Below are positions 40,958-51,218 of a stretch of 58,914 bases of DNA, one piece after another. The DNA comes from Planctomycetota bacterium (lineage in GTDB: Bacteria; Planctomycetota; Planctomycetia; Pirellulales; Lacipirellulaceae), in the NCBI GenBank assembly GCA_029259915.1, contig JAJDED010000036.1, positions 39,866 to 98,779 of the forward strand. Reading direction: 5' to 3'. The position numbers and the translations under genes are program-made. The notes beneath the pieces were generated by a model. It did no database searches. It was given only the letters and a program-made list of their open reading frames with translations, and had not been told where the DNA came from. The first letter of the stretch is position 1, and every line of letters starts with the position of its first letter.

Positions 40958-42247
40958 ATGCACAATGTAGTCGCTGTTGTTTTGGGTGGTGGGCAAGGGT
41001 CGCGGTTGATGCCGCTGACCAAATATCGCTCGAAGCCTGCGGTTCCGCTCGCCGGGAAGTATCGCCTGATCGATATTCCGCTCTCCAATTGCATTAACAG
41101 CGGCTTGAAACGAATTTACGTGCTGACGCAATTCCTCTCAGTAAGCCTGCATCGCCACATCCGCGGCACATACCGCTTCGACAATTTCAGCGGCGGATTC
41201 GTCGAAATCCTCGCCGCACAACAAACCATGGCCGAGGGGACCGACTGGTATCAAGGCACGGCTGACGCGGTACGAAAAAACTTACGCTATCTCACCCAGC
41301 CCGGCACCGACGAAGTGGTCATCCTCTCCGGCGATCAGTTGTATCGGATGGATTTTGGCGCGATGCTCAAAACCCATCGCGACTCGGGTGCCGACATCAC
41401 GATCGCTGCCAAACCGGTCCACGGGCACGAAGCCTCGGGATTGGGCGTGATGCGGGCAGATTCGACTGGACAAGTTACTGGGTTCGTAGAAAAACCAACG
41501 TCCGAATCGCAACTGGCCGACGTGCGGATGGACCCCGCCTGGATCGATGCCCAGGGAATCACCAGCGGCGGACGCGACTGCCTGGCCAGCATGGGAATTT
41601 ACGTTTTCAAGCGGAAGGTACTCAGCCAGCTTTTGGGAGAAACCGACTACCAAGATTTTGGCAAAGAAATTTTCCCGCTGTCGATCGACAAACGAAAAGT
41701 GCAAGTCCACCTGTTCGACGGTTATTGGGAAGACATCGGTACGATCGGTTCGTTCTTCGATGCGAATCTGCAATTGACGCGACCCGATGCGCCTTTCCAA
41801 TTGGCGACGGCGCTTTCCCCCATTTATTCTCGACCGCGCTTTTTGCCTCCCACACGCGTGGATGGTGCCTCCATCACAGGAAGCCTAGTCGCGGATGGCT
41901 GTATCATCGAGCCTGGTGCGAAAATTGAAAACAGTGTCATCGGGCTCCGCTGCCGAATCGGCCGCGATGTGACGATCCGAAATTCCGTGGTGATGGGTGC
42001 AGATTTCTATGAAACTGCGGACGACTTGGACGGCTCTTCAGTCGGGAAATTGCCGATCGGCATCGGGGATGGCTCGCTCGTCGAGCGTGCGATTGTCGAC
42101 AAAAACTGCCGCATCGGTCCAGGTTCGCAAATCGTCTGCCACGAGCATCAGGAAGATGGCACGATCAGCGACACATGTATGATCCGTGACGGCATTTTGG
42201 CCGTAGAAAAAAACACCAGCCTCCCACGGGGGTGGAAGGCTTCCTAG
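40958..42247 (+). CDS. glgC: Glucose-1-phosphate adenylyltransferase
   Basis: A 429-residue ADP-glucose pyrophosphorylase, making ADP-glucose for glycogen. The nucleotide-binding VVLGGGQGSRLMPLTKYRSK (about 7-26), PLAGKYRLIDIPLSNC (about 30-45), GTADAVRKNL (about 95) and SGDQLYRMDF (about 125) are present. Glucose-phosphate binding VTGFVEKP follows (about 175). The C-terminal left-handed beta-helix carries hexapeptide-like repeats. Good length. Upstream AAGAAAG may serve as ribosome-binding site. No other glycogen gene is in the window. Confidence 0.94.
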   Translation: MHNVVAVVLGGGQGSRLMPLTKYRSKPAVPLAGKYRLIDIPLSNCINSGLKRIYVLTQFLSVSLHRHIRGTYRFDNFSGGFVEILAAQQTMAEGTDWYQGTADAVRKNLRYLTQPGTDEVVILSGDQLYRMDFGAMLKTHRDSGADITIAAKPVHGHEASGLGVMRADSTGQVTGFVEKPTSESQLADVRMDPAWIDAQGITSGGRDCLASMGIYVFKRKVLSQLLGETDYQDFGKEIFPLSIDKRKVQVHLFDGYWEDIGTIGSFFDANLQLTRPDAPFQLATALSPIYSRPRFLPPTRVDGASITGSLVADGCIIEPGAKIENSVIGLRCRIGRDVTIRNSVVMGADFYETADDLDGSSVGKLPIGIGDGSLVERAIVDKNCRIGPGSQIVCHEHQEDGTISDTCMIRDGILAVEKNTSLPRGWKAS

Positions 42248-42285
42248 CACCTAAATCAGCTGATCTTGTAAAGTAGGTGGGGTAG

Positions 42286-42334
42286 CCGGAGGGCCACTGC
42301 CCTCCGGGAATTCCCGGACCGCGTGGCGGTCTGG
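42286..42334. repeat. Tandem hairpins with an alternative central palindrome after glgC
   Basis: Hairpin 1: CCGGAGGGC-CACT-GCCCTCCGG (42286-42307). Hairpin 2: CCGGACCGC-GTG-GCGGTCTGG (42314-42334). The perfect palindrome CCGGGAATTCCCGG (42304-42317) overlaps the inner edges of both, so the structures compete. There is no T-run. A GTAGTCAGTAG / CTACTGAC pair (about 42410-42470) follows further on. Confidence 0.55.
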
Positions 42335-42528
42335 CTAAACCGCTTTCGTCTGGCCCTCGGTTTGGCGGTTGGTATCAAGCCGCGCCTATGGCATACTGGG
42401 ATGTGGTTCGTAGTCAGTAGCATGGAAAACAACGGGTTAGAAACAACTGACCACGGACTACTGACAAAGTGCTTCTCACACGTAACAGACACAAAAGAAA
42501 GAAACTCTGCCAAAAAAGGTTCAATTCG

Positions 42529-43224
42529 ATGACGCCAACTTCACGAATCTTAACGCCCTTTTTCCTCTTGGCTCTGATCTGTTGCCCCGCCATTTGTTTT
42601 GGTAGCGACGCCACCGAGAATGAGCCCATCTATCTGGAGGAACCCAAAGAGCCCCCGCCGGCTTCGGTCGTACGGCATCAAACCGTTGATATCAAATATG
42701 AAGACGAAAGCTTGCGCGTGCAAATCGACGTCGCTGTGCTCTCCAACGACACAGCCGTGAACGATGGCAAATATCTAGAGTTCTACCGCGATGGGCAAAA
42801 GTTTTCCGAAGGAACGTTCAAAGATGGGCAACACTCTGGCGAATGGACCTACTGGCATCCCAACGGCCAAATCTGCAAGTCGATCAACTTTGTTGACGGA
42901 CTCCCCGATGGGAAGTGGGAAGTATTTCGTAGCGATGGCACTCGAACCAGCTTACGAGAATATGCGAAAGGTAAACGAAGTGGCCAATGGATTACCTATT
43001 TCGACAACGGAGAAAAACCTCGGATTGAGGTTTCCTACGCAGACGGCTTGGCTCACGGAAATCGTGTGGTCTACTTCCCGAATGGTCAGAAACGGCAAGT
43101 AATTATCTTTGAAGCTGGTAAAATGCACGGCACGATGACCGAGTGGGACGACACCGGAAAGAAAACGGCGGAAGTTCTTTTTGAAGACGGCGAGAGAAAA
43201 GGGGATGTCAAGCGATTCGAGTAG
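42529..43224 (+). CDS. Secreted MORN-variant repeat protein
   Basis: A 231-residue exported protein. The N-terminus (RILTPFFLLALICCPAICFG) is a signal peptide. From about residue 75 come six to seven repeats of the YwqK/MORN-variant type with a G-x(2)-x-x-[WY]-x(2)-[FY]-x-x-G core: GKYLEFYRDGQ, GEWTYWHPNGQ, GKWEVFRSDGT, GQWITYFDNGE, GNRVVYFPNGQ, GTMTEWDDTGK. Such repeats form beta-hairpin stacks and are often in surface proteins; the role here is unknown. The ATG at 42529 is chosen to give the signal peptide. ftsH follows 51 nt downstream. Confidence 0.78.
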   Translation: MTPTSRILTPFFLLALICCPAICFGSDATENEPIYLEEPKEPPPASVVRHQTVDIKYEDESLRVQIDVAVLSNDTAVNDGKYLEFYRDGQKFSEGTFKDGQHSGEWTYWHPNGQICKSINFVDGLPDGKWEVFRSDGTRTSLREYAKGKRSGQWITYFDNGEKPRIEVSYADGLAHGNRVVYFPNGQKRQVIIFEAGKMHGTMTEWDDTGKKTAEVLFEDGERKGDVKRFE

Positions 43225-43275
43225 ACCGCTTCATCGTACTGACGCCTCAACCATGTCGAGCGTGCGACGCAACCT

Positions 43276-45252
43276 ATGGCCAAGCAGGAAAAGCAAACCG
43301 ATCCAACCCCAAAGCCAACGTCAACGCGCCAGAATCCGTTTCAATGGGTTATCCTGCTGCTGTTGGGCCTGGGTACAGTGCTGCTGTTGGTATCTGCGTG
43401 GGACAGCCAAACGGAAATTTCCTACAGCGAATTTCTTGACGAATTGCATGCCGACAATTTAGCCAAGGTCATCATCAAGGGTCGGCAAGTCTCGGGAGAG
43501 TTTCGCAAACCCCGACAACCGCCGTCGAAGAATTCTGAAGATTCCTCTTCATCCAACGCCAAACCCCAGAGTCTATTCACCTGCACCCTGCCTCCGCAAG
43601 TTGGGGAATCGCTCCTCGCGGAGTTGGCGGAGAAAAAGGTGGACATCTCCTCGGTCGATCTGACCGAGTACGACGATCTTTACATGATTCTCTGGCTGGC
43701 ATTGGTGGTGATGCTGTTTTTCTTTGTCTGGACTATGATTCGCCGCAGCCGCGAACAGATGATGGGCGGAGGAATGCTTGGCGGAGTCGTGAAAAGCCCC
43801 GCCCGTCGTTACGATGCTGACGCGGAGAGCGTGCAGTTCGACGACGTCGCTGGCCTGGAAAATGTGAAACAAGACCTCCAGGAAATCGTGCAGTTCCTCA
43901 AAGAGCCCGAAAAATTCCATCGCCTCGGGGCCCAAGTTCCCAAGGGCGTGTTGTTGATGGGGCCCCCGGGCACGGGGAAAACTTTGCTCGCGCGAGCCGT
44001 TGCCGGCGAGGCGAATGTTCCTTTTTTCTCCATCAACGGTTCGGAGTTTATCCAACTGTTTGTCGGAGTCGGGGCAGGGCGGGTGCGCGACATGTTCAAA
44101 ACGGCGCAAGAAAGTGCTCCCGCGATTCTGTTCATCGACGAAATCGATGCCGTCGGTCGGCAACGGGGTGCCGGGCTCGGCGGCGGGCACGACGAACGGG
44201 AGCAAACGCTCAACCAGATTCTCAGTGAAATGGATGGCTTCAGCACCACCTCGAGTGTTATCGTCCTTGCTGCCACCAATCGTCCCGACGTGCTGGACCC
44301 TGCGCTTCTCAGGCCGGGACGTTTCGATCGGCATGTCACGGTCGAACGCCCTACGATTGATGGGCGTCGCGAACTGTTTGAATTGCACAGCCGACAAGTG
44401 CCGGTGACCGAAGATGTCGATTTCGAAAAGCTCGCCCGAGCCACCGTGGGATTGACCGGCGCCGACATCCGCAATCTGGTCAACGAAGCCGCTTTGTGGG
44501 CCACCCGGCACGACAAAGACAAAGTCGACATGGACGATTACGAATACGCCCGCGACAAGGTGCTGATGGGCGCCTGCCGCGAAGACATACTCTCGGATCA
44601 GGAAAAAGAACTCACCGCCTACCACGAAGCGGGACATGCCTTGCTGGCCTGGCTGATTCCCGATAGCGATCTGGTACACAAAGTCACAATCATTCCCCGC
44701 GGTATGGCACTGGGAGTAACCCACTTGGTGCCGGACGAAGATCGTCACAACATTTCTCAACGCGAGTTAGCCGCTAGACTCACTATGATGCTGGGTGGCC
44801 GAACCGCCGAAAAAATGCAATTCGACCAGTACAGCGCCGGAGCTGAAAACGACCTCAAAGAAGCAACAAAGTTGGCTCGCCGAATGGTCACACGCTGGGG
44901 AATGAGCGAGCGAATCGGACCCGTGGCCTATGGCAACAGCGAGGAGAATCCCTTCTTGGGTCGTGAAATTGTGCAAGAGCATCGCGACTTTAGCGAGCGG
45001 ACCGCACAAATCATTGATGAAGAAGTGGCAAAAATTCTCCACGCCTCTGCGGATCGGGCACAAAGTATTTTGCAGGAACATCGCGATAAACTTGCTTGTT
45101 TGGCAAACGAGTTGCTTGAACAAGAAGTGCTCGACACCGAGCAGATCGAACAACTGATTGGCCCTGCTATTCGTTCACTTGAACCCTCCAGCGGAAGCGC
45201 CACTACCGCTGCTACGTCGCGCGCTAGTCGCCAGCGAACCGACGACAAGTGA
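43276..45252 (+). CDS. ftsH: ATP-dependent zinc metalloprotease FtsH
   Basis: A 658-residue membrane AAA+ protease degrading misfolded and regulated membrane proteins. Two membrane segments (about 18-40 and 136-158) flank a periplasmic domain. The AAA module has [18 protein letters not shown] (Walker A, about 233), [14 protein letters not shown] (Walker B, about 288) and [20 protein letters not shown] (second region of homology). The protease has [11 protein letters not shown] (zinc, about 452) and the third ligand in [12 protein letters not shown] (about 525). The periplasmic linker has an S/N-rich stretch ([11 protein letters not shown]). Complete and normal in length. Confidence 0.95.
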   Translation: MAKQEKQTDPTPKPTSTRQNPFQWVILLLLGLGTVLLLVSAWDSQTEISYSEFLDELHADNLAKVIIKGRQVSGEFRKPRQPPSKNSEDSSSSNAKPQSLFTCTLPPQVGESLLAELAEKKVDISSVDLTEYDDLYMILWLALVVMLFFFVWTMIRRSREQMMGGGMLGGVVKSPARRYDADAESVQFDDVAGLENVKQDLQEIVQFLKEPEKFHRLGAQVPKGVLLMGPPGTGKTLLARAVAGEANVPFFSINGSEFIQLFVGVGAGRVRDMFKTAQESAPAILFIDEIDAVGRQRGAGLGGGHDEREQTLNQILSEMDGFSTTSSVIVLAATNRPDVLDPALLRPGRFDRHVTVERPTIDGRRELFELHSRQVPVTEDVDFEKLARATVGLTGADIRNLVNEAALWATRHDKDKVDMDDYEYARDKVLMGACREDILSDQEKELTAYHEAGHALLAWLIPDSDLVHKVTIIPRGMALGVTHLVPDEDRHNISQRELAARLTMMLGGRTAEKMQFDQYSAGAENDLKEATKLARRMVTRWGMSERIGPVAYGNSEENPFLGREIVQEHRDFSERTAQIIDEEVAKILHASADRAQSILQEHRDKLACLANELLEQEVLDTEQIEQLIGPAIRSLEPSSGSATTAATSRASRQRTDDK

Positions 45253-45289
45253 ACCAGTTTGAGATTCCCCTGCGACCAGGAACATCCTC

Positions 45290-45616
45290 ATGTCAGACAC
45301 AGCACAATCCTCGGGACTTGCCCACATGGTTTTTTTTACGTTGAAAGACCGCTCTCCCACGGCGCGCGATGCGCTGGTTGCTGCCTGCGACATGTATCTG
45401 ACCGACCACCCAGGCACAATCCATTACAGCGCAGGCCCACGTGCCGAAGCGTATCAACGCCCGGTGAACGATCAGGAATTCGACGTTGCACTGGTGCTGA
45501 TATTTGCCACCGACGAAGATCACCAGCGCTATCAAACATCAGAACGGCATCAACAGTTCCTTGCCGAGCAACTTGAAAACTGCTCCACTGTCCGTGTCTT
45601 CGACGCGATTTCTTAA
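45290..45616 (+). CDS. Dabb (stress-responsive alpha/beta-barrel) domain protein
   Basis: A 108-residue protein matching the Dabb family: HMVFFTLKDRSPTARDALVAA at the N-terminus, a central YSAGPRAE and VALVLIFATDEDHQRYQTS, ending LAEQLENCSTVRVFDAI. These dimeric ferredoxin-like folds have diverse, mostly unknown roles. Cytosolic. It begins 37 nt after ftsH in the same direction and may be co-transcribed. Confidence 0.82.
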   Translation: MSDTAQSSGLAHMVFFTLKDRSPTARDALVAACDMYLTDHPGTIHYSAGPRAEAYQRPVNDQEFDVALVLIFATDEDHQRYQTSERHQQFLAEQLENCSTVRVFDAIS

Positions 45617-45627
45617 CAACCCCTTAA

Positions 45628-45845
45628 TTCGACATTTGCACTTTTTAGGGAGGCAAGAACCACCACAATTTCATCAAAAAAAGAATAGAACACGGACAGA
45701 ACGGATTGGCACCGATTGCAAAAAAAAATTGAGAGGTGTGTTTTCATAGACGCAGTTATCAGCACCCCGAAAAAAAATCTGCGGAAATCCGCATGATCCG
45801 TGTGCATCTGCGTTCTATTCTGCTTGCAAAAAAGTCGAAATTCGA
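45628..45845. repeat. 218-bp dispersed palindromic repeat, copy B
   Basis: The same sequence and orientation as copy A (17780-18003): start TTCGACATTTGCACTTTTTA, shared AAAAAAAGAATAGAACAC, GGATTGGCACCGATT and GCGGAAATCCGCATGATCCG, end GCAAAAAAGTCGAAATTCGAA. Small indels separate the copies. Here it is not enclosed by the outer arm pair seen with copy A. There is no gene in the 399-nt gap 45617-46015. Confidence 0.75.
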
Positions 45846-46015
45846 ACTTAACGATCAGCACAATCGGCCCGATGCCCCAGCATGCTGCGTTTCTTGGGCA
45901 ATCCAACCGCTTTCTCGCGAAGGGGTTCGCTCAAGCGATATAGGCTATAATAGAGGCTATTGTTCCGCTCCGCTACAAGCCAGGGGCTTTTCTGAGTGCA
46001 ATAGCGACTTCGCCG

Positions 46016-48208
46016 ATGGACACACAGCCAACTTTTCTTCCAGAACATTTTATCAACCGCGAATTGAGTTGGTTGGAATTCAATGCGCGCGTCCTGGAAG
46101 AAGCTCAAGACCCGACGAATCCGTTGCTGGAGCGTGTGAAGTTTCTAGCGATCTTCAGCTCGAATCTGGACGAATTTTTTATGGTTCGGGTGGCCGGATT
46201 GAGGGAACAGGCATTCGGTGGCGTGGCGGCTCAGGACATCTCGGCCGACGGACTGCTTTCGCTCCAACAGCTTCTGAAGATTACCGAGCGCACCCGTCAG
46301 TTGGTGGATGAGCAATATCAATGCCTCAACGAGGCTATCCTTCCCGCGCTATCCCAGGAAGGCGTCAGCGTTCTCAAAGTCGAGGATCTCGATAAAAATC
46401 AGCTTAAAACAATCAACACCTTTTTTCGTCAGCGGGCATTTCCCATTCTTACTCCCATGGCAATCGACCCGAGCCATCCCAGCCCGCGATTTCATAATCG
46501 AGGGTTGTATCTGGTCGCTTTGTTGCATCGGGCCAGCGGGTTGGGGCCCCTCGATCTGTTTGCCGTGGTGCAGTTGCCGCAGGTGCTGCCCCGGTTTGTA
46601 TCCGTGGGACAGCCGGGCGAACACAAATACGTTATGCTCGAAGATATCCTGGCTGCAAAACTGCCGGAAATGTTTGGCGGCTATCACATTGCCCACCATG
46701 CCTTGTTCCGAATCACTCGCGACATGGACCTCGATCAGCTGGAGCAAGGAGCCGACGACATGCTGCGTGCCCTCGAGGCTCGCCTCCGCGATCGGCAACG
46801 CTCCGAAGCAGTACGGCTAGAAGTCCAATCGGGAATGGGCCGCGATTTGTTATCGATGTTACTTAGCGAAGAAAATGTCCACGAGAAATTCGATGTCGAA
46901 GGGGAAACCTACAGCGAGGTTTACCACGTCGATGGCATGCTCGATATGACCAGCTTGTGGGAATTGGTGAATATAAGCGGCAAAGAAACCTTGCGCGAAC
47001 CCTCCTTTGTGTCCCGACAGCCCCTGGGAATGCGCGCAAAAGACGACATCTTTGCCGAAATCGCCGACCACGATCTCTTGTTACACCATCCGTTCGACTC
47101 GTTCGATCCGGTCGCACATTTCATTCAGCGAGCTGCTGAAGACCCAAGCGTTTTGGCTATCAAGCAAACGCTTTACCGCACCAGCGGCAATAGCCCCATC
47201 GTGCAGTCCTTGATCCAAGCCGCCGAAAACGGCAAACATGTCACGGCATTGGTTGAACTCAAAGCGCGCTTCGACGAAGCGAACAACATCACCTGGGCGC
47301 GGCAGATGGAACATGCCGGCGTGCATGTCGTTTACGGATTCATGGATCTCAAAACACATTGCAAGCTGGCGATGGTCGTTCGCCAAGAAGGGAAAAAAGT
47401 ACGGCGGTACGTACATCTGGGTACCGGGAACTACAATCCCTCCACGGCGCGACTCTACACCGATCTCGGACTTTTTACCGCAAACAAGCTAATGGCAGAC
47501 GATGCAACGGCACTGTTCAACTTCCTTACGGGCTATTCGCAAGGTTACGAGTGGAAGAAGCTACACGTCGCCCCGCAAGGGCTTCATAGCAACACCCTCC
47601 GGTTGATCCACGAACAAACCGAACGAGCACAGCAAGGCAAGAAGTCGAGAATCTTCGCCAAACTCAATTCGCTGGTCGATCGCGAAACCATCGAAGCGCT
47701 CTACCTTGCCAGCCAGGCGGGAGTGCCTATCGATCTGGTCGTACGCGGGATTTGCTGTCTCCGGCCCGGTTTGCCGGGGATCTCCGAGAATATCCAGGTG
47801 CGAAGTATCGTCGATCGATTCCTCGAACACAGCCGAATTTTTGTCTTCGGAGCGGGATCGAAGAAACAAGTGTTTTTGTCGAGCGCCGATTGGATGCCAC
47901 GAAATTTCGAAAGACGCGTCGAGGTCATGTTTCCCGTCGAAGCGCCCGAATTGCGGCGGCGCATCTGCGATCAGATCATTCCCATCTATCTCAAAGACAA
48001 CATCAAGGCACGGCTGCTGACTTCCGATGGCACCTATGCTCGGGTGACACCTCCGAATGACGAAGAAAAACACCGTTCGCAGCAGGAGCAGTTGAGCCTC
48101 ACCAACGGAGTCAAATCAAAAAGTACGACCAGCGAGGCAAGCGGTTACAATGGCCAGGCTCTCGACACTTCCTCAGCAAAGAAAAAAGAAACTCGCAAGG
48201 CCCGTTAA
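46016..48208 (+). CDS. ppk1: Polyphosphate kinase 1
   Basis: A 730-residue PPK1, polymerising the gamma-phosphate of ATP into polyphosphate. The N-terminal FINRELSWLEFNARVLEEA (about 11-29), FFMVRVAGL, and the catalytic domain with FIQRAAEDPSVLAIKQTLYRT (about 365-385) are present. The autophosphorylated His lies in MDLKTHCKLAMVVR (about 442-455), with HLGTGNYNPSTARLYTDLG after it. The second conserved region is SSADWMPRNFERRVEVMFPV (about 622-641). The C-terminal 35 residues are a non-conserved S/T/K-rich tail. Complete. Confidence 0.95.
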   Translation: MDTQPTFLPEHFINRELSWLEFNARVLEEAQDPTNPLLERVKFLAIFSSNLDEFFMVRVAGLREQAFGGVAAQDISADGLLSLQQLLKITERTRQLVDEQYQCLNEAILPALSQEGVSVLKVEDLDKNQLKTINTFFRQRAFPILTPMAIDPSHPSPRFHNRGLYLVALLHRASGLGPLDLFAVVQLPQVLPRFVSVGQPGEHKYVMLEDILAAKLPEMFGGYHIAHHALFRITRDMDLDQLEQGADDMLRALEARLRDRQRSEAVRLEVQSGMGRDLLSMLLSEENVHEKFDVEGETYSEVYHVDGMLDMTSLWELVNISGKETLREPSFVSRQPLGMRAKDDIFAEIADHDLLLHHPFDSFDPVAHFIQRAAEDPSVLAIKQTLYRTSGNSPIVQSLIQAAENGKHVTALVELKARFDEANNITWARQMEHAGVHVVYGFMDLKTHCKLAMVVRQEGKKVRRYVHLGTGNYNPSTARLYTDLGLFTANKLMADDATALFNFLTGYSQGYEWKKLHVAPQGLHSNTLRLIHEQTERAQQGKKSRIFAKLNSLVDRETIEALYLASQAGVPIDLVVRGICCLRPGLPGISENIQVRSIVDRFLEHSRIFVFGAGSKKQVFLSSADWMPRNFERRVEVMFPVEAPELRRRICDQIIPIYLKDNIKARLLTSDGTYARVTPPNDEEKHRSQQEQLSLTNGVKSKSTTSEASGYNGQALDTSSAKKKETRKAR

Positions 48209-48209
48209 T

Positions 48210-49754
48210 TCAGTCCGCATTGGCTTGATTCATTAGCTCTTGCCAAAAGGGTTTCGCTGCAGTGAGATCGTTAAGGACTTGCTCGTTGTCGGCAAATTCG
48301 ACCGTCGCCGCGGTAAGCCAATCCAGAAAATACTGGACACTCGCACGGCTTACGCGACGCTGATAATTTGCTTCCACGTAATACGGCCCGGTGGATGCGA
48401 ACTGGTAGGTGTCCGGATTGCTGGTAACCGCGCGGACCAAAAACCAGCCACTCTCGTCAAACTTCAGTGGAGGAAGCCGACCCCGATTTTTGGCCAACTC
48501 GTCAAGCCGCACCTCGAACTCCACGCGACCATTTTTCACGATCTCCAAGTATTCGACCGGCGCCTTTTCGTAAAAAGAAAGACTCAAGGCTATCAGGAAT
48601 ACCCGAACCTCACCTTGATCCATCTCAAACACATGCCCCGGCGGATGGCCTTCGACCGTCGTGCGTAGCAGTGGCCCGTTAGTAACCATCACTTGCCCCG
48701 ACCGCAAATGGTCGAGCCAACTCTCTCGCGAGAATTCGCTGCCGCACTGAACATACACACGATTTGTTCCAACAGGATTCTTGTTCGCTCCAGCACCGCT
48801 GCCGGCCCCTGGGGGGATTCTCAACCCACAATTCAAGACATGGTGGTAAATTTCTTCGCTATAGCGGCCAACTCCCAACTTGCCAGGGAAGAAGACTTTG
48901 TCACGAGGACGGCCCCACTTTTTGTCATCACCCTTGCCGTCGAACTTCGAGTGACGATGGATGATCTGAATCGCGGAGAGATCGCCCGTGGCAATCCACA
49001 AGGGCAAATCCCAGGCAGACGGCGACAGGGCGATCACTTCGGCACCCGTCTCATGGGCCATGTTTATCGAATCCAACGAACTGTCTTGATCTGCAAATCG
49101 ACATACGCCTGACAAGGTTTCGCTGCCGAGAAATAGCAGCCCGCCGCCACGACGGTAATCAAGCGTCGCCCAAGGGCCCGCTAGAGGCGAACTCAAAGAG
49201 TGTTGGAGCGAATTCGCTTTCTGCTTTTCCTCGCTGCACTTGCCACGAAAGTTTCCCTGCGCTGTTACGGGCACAAAGTCCAATCCCTCGGCGCGCATCA
49301 TCAACGGCACGTCTTGCAGACGATGGCTCACATCGAGATCCCCGGCCCACCAACCCTCGTCGCGCATATTCACATGCCGGCGCAGCGAAACCGTTTTGCT
49401 ATCGTCGGCGTGACGTTCTATCGTAAAATGGCCCGGCCGAGTTTGGTACTCGGGCCCTGCCTCTATCACAAACCGGTAATCCCCTTTGCGAAGTTCAAGA
49501 TCCAGAGTGCCATCAAAAACAGTAAAACCTTCGCGGTTGATGGCGTCCGACGATTTGATCCTGACGCTCCGGCCCCGGCTATTTCGCAGCTCAATCCGTG
49601 CGGCAATCGGCTCGCCCGTTTGTTCGTCTACAACCAATATCTGCAGTTTGCCGTCATAGCTTGCCGCTTGGGCGAATTGGAACGCACAGAACCATGCAGC
49701 CAGCGTCAAAACAACGACACTTGAAGAACGAGATAAGAATCGAGATTGCGGCAT
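48210..49754 (-). CDS. Secreted CehA/McbA-like protein with altered metal motif
   Basis: A 514-residue exported protein with a signal peptide (about 1-30, ending QFAQAAS). An N-terminal beta-sandwich-like part (LQILVVDEQTGEPIAARIELRN) is followed by a region resembling planctomycete CehA/McbA-type PHP metallohydrolases. In those proteins a GDLHVH motif binds metal; here the corresponding stretch is WWAGDLDVSH, so the His pair is broken. C-terminal VMVTNGPLLRTTVEG and the sugar-binding-like FYEKAPVEYLEIVKNGR segment are typical. It may be catalytically dead or have a different activity. Its stop is 1 nt from the convergent ppk1 stop. Confidence 0.55.
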   Translation of the reverse strand: MPQSRFLSRSSSVVVLTLAAWFCAFQFAQAASYDGKLQILVVDEQTGEPIAARIELRNSRGRSVRIKSSDAINREGFTVFDGTLDLELRKGDYRFVIEAGPEYQTRPGHFTIERHADDSKTVSLRRHVNMRDEGWWAGDLDVSHRLQDVPLMMRAEGLDFVPVTAQGNFRGKCSEEKQKANSLQHSLSSPLAGPWATLDYRRGGGLLFLGSETLSGVCRFADQDSSLDSINMAHETGAEVIALSPSAWDLPLWIATGDLSAIQIIHRHSKFDGKGDDKKWGRPRDKVFFPGKLGVGRYSEEIYHHVLNCGLRIPPGAGSGAGANKNPVGTNRVYVQCGSEFSRESWLDHLRSGQVMVTNGPLLRTTVEGHPPGHVFEMDQGEVRVFLIALSLSFYEKAPVEYLEIVKNGRVEFEVRLDELAKNRGRLPPLKFDESGWFLVRAVTSNPDTYQFASTGPYYVEANYQRRVSRASVQYFLDWLTAATVEFADNEQVLNDLTAAKPFWQELMNQANAD

Positions 49755-49959
49755 TTCTGTTCTAAAATGAGGATGAACACCTTGGCGGTCTATGACCAGT
49801 GTAGCACGCGAGGTTCGTTATTCTGACACCGTCGCGGCAATTCCGTAAACCCGCAGTAAATTGACCCGCTACCCTTCGAGGCAAGGAACGGTAAAATGGA
49901 GGATCGCGCTTTCATTGCGCTCTGGGACAACCGTTTCGCTCATTTTTTCGACTTTTCGC

Positions 49960-50913
49960 ATGGCAGAAGATTACTACACAACCCTTGGCGTATCACGCAG
50001 TGCCTCTGCGGACGAAATCCGCAAAGCCTACCGCCAGCTTGCGCGCAAGTACCATCCCGATGTAAACCCCGACGACAAAAAAGCCAAAGAACGTTTCCAA
50101 CAGGTTCAAACCGCTTTTGAAGTTCTCGACGACGAAAAAAAACGCGAGCTTTACGATCGTTATGGAAGTGCCTACGAATCGATGGGGTCAGGGGCAGGGG
50201 GGGGACCGAATCCTTGGTCGGGCGCCGCGGGAGCGGGGCCAAACTTCGATATCAACCTGGAAGACTTGTTTGCAGGCGCTTCGGGCGGCAGCGGTGGATT
50301 TGCTGACTTATTCAAGCAATTCGGCGGGCGGGGGAAACGCCAGCAAACACGACGCAACGCTCCTACTCGCGGCGCGAATATCGAACACACGCTGACCGTC
50401 CCGTTCACCACCGCGGTGCTGGGGGGCGAGGCGCAGATTGCCGTGCGCCGCAGCGACGGGCATGTCGAAACATTGCAAGTAAAAATTCCGCCTGGTATCG
50501 AGGACGGGAAAAAAATTCGGCTGCGAGGGCAGGGCGAGCCAAGCCTCGACGGCGGGCCTACGGGCGATATTCTCATCAAGGTGTCAGCGGCGCCGCATCC
50601 CTATTTCCGCCGGATTGGCAATCGGCTTGAGCTGCGTGTGCCCATCACGTTGGCCGAAGCGCTCAGCGGGGCCAAGATCGATGTTCCCACGCCACATGGG
50701 ACGATCGCGTTAACGATTCCACCTAGCACATCCAGCGGAAAGAAACTCCGCGTGAAAGGGCAAGGGGTTAAATCGGCAGAGGGCGCTGCCGGTGATTTGA
50801 TCGCGGAAGTCCAGATTGTTTTGCCAGAGCAACTCGACGAAACAGATCGGCACCTGCTGCAAGAACTGGCCGAGAAATATTCCGAAAATCCCCGAGCAGG
50901 ATTGCAATGGTAA
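49960..50913 (+). CDS. DnaJ-type co-chaperone without zinc domain (CbpA-like)
   Basis: A 317-residue type II J-protein. The J domain (about 4-70: [20 protein letters not shown], then the HPD motif in [10 protein letters not shown]) is followed by a Gly-rich linker (about 75-140). Two C-terminal substrate-binding domains follow ([40 protein letters not shown], and [19 protein letters not shown]). CxxCxGxG repeats are absent. It would stimulate DnaK ATPase. The start ATG 49960 gives the standard AEDYY N-terminus. The next gene overlaps its stop, then rnpA and yidD follow as one operon. Confidence 0.9.
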   Translation: MAEDYYTTLGVSRSASADEIRKAYRQLARKYHPDVNPDDKKAKERFQQVQTAFEVLDDEKKRELYDRYGSAYESMGSGAGGGPNPWSGAAGAGPNFDINLEDLFAGASGGSGGFADLFKQFGGRGKRQQTRRNAPTRGANIEHTLTVPFTTAVLGGEAQIAVRRSDGHVETLQVKIPPGIEDGKKIRLRGQGEPSLDGGPTGDILIKVSAAPHPYFRRIGNRLELRVPITLAEALSGAKIDVPTPHGTIALTIPPSTSSGKKLRVKGQGVKSAEGAAGDLIAEVQIVLPEQLDETDRHLLQELAEKYSENPRAGLQW

Positions 50914-51218
50914 GCGACGTTGCATACTTGCTTGTGTCGGCGCTGGTCCAAGACGAAATCGGAAATTCGATCCCGCCAACTACGCGCACGGCCGCGCTGA
51001 TGGCTTTGCTGGGAATCTTGCTGTTGGGCATGCTAATCGTTGTTGTCATCCTGTTGGGGGGACACTGGGTCCGCCGACTTGGGAGCCACCGTCGCGGGCC
51101 GGCGGTGCCTCCCGATCTTATCGTGTCGAAACAACAAGAACACCGCGATCGCAAACCGCCCAATGCCACGTCTCCCACCGGTGAAACATACATTTCCGAC
51201 GAAACGATTACCGAATGA
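50907..51218 (+). CDS. Small single-span membrane protein of unknown function
   Basis: A 103-residue protein not recognised as a known family. It has one strong membrane segment (about 29-51: [20 protein letters not shown]) and a basic, Pro-rich cytosolic tail with [15 protein letters not shown]. Its ATG overlaps the DnaJ-like stop and its TGA overlaps the rnpA ATG (ATGA), so it is translationally coupled on both sides, strong support that it is real. Confidence 0.7.
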   Translation: MVSDVAYLLVSALVQDEIGNSIPPTTRTAALMALLGILLLGMLIVVVILLGGHWVRRLGSHRRGPAVPPDLIVSKQQEHRDRKPPNATSPTGETYISDETITE

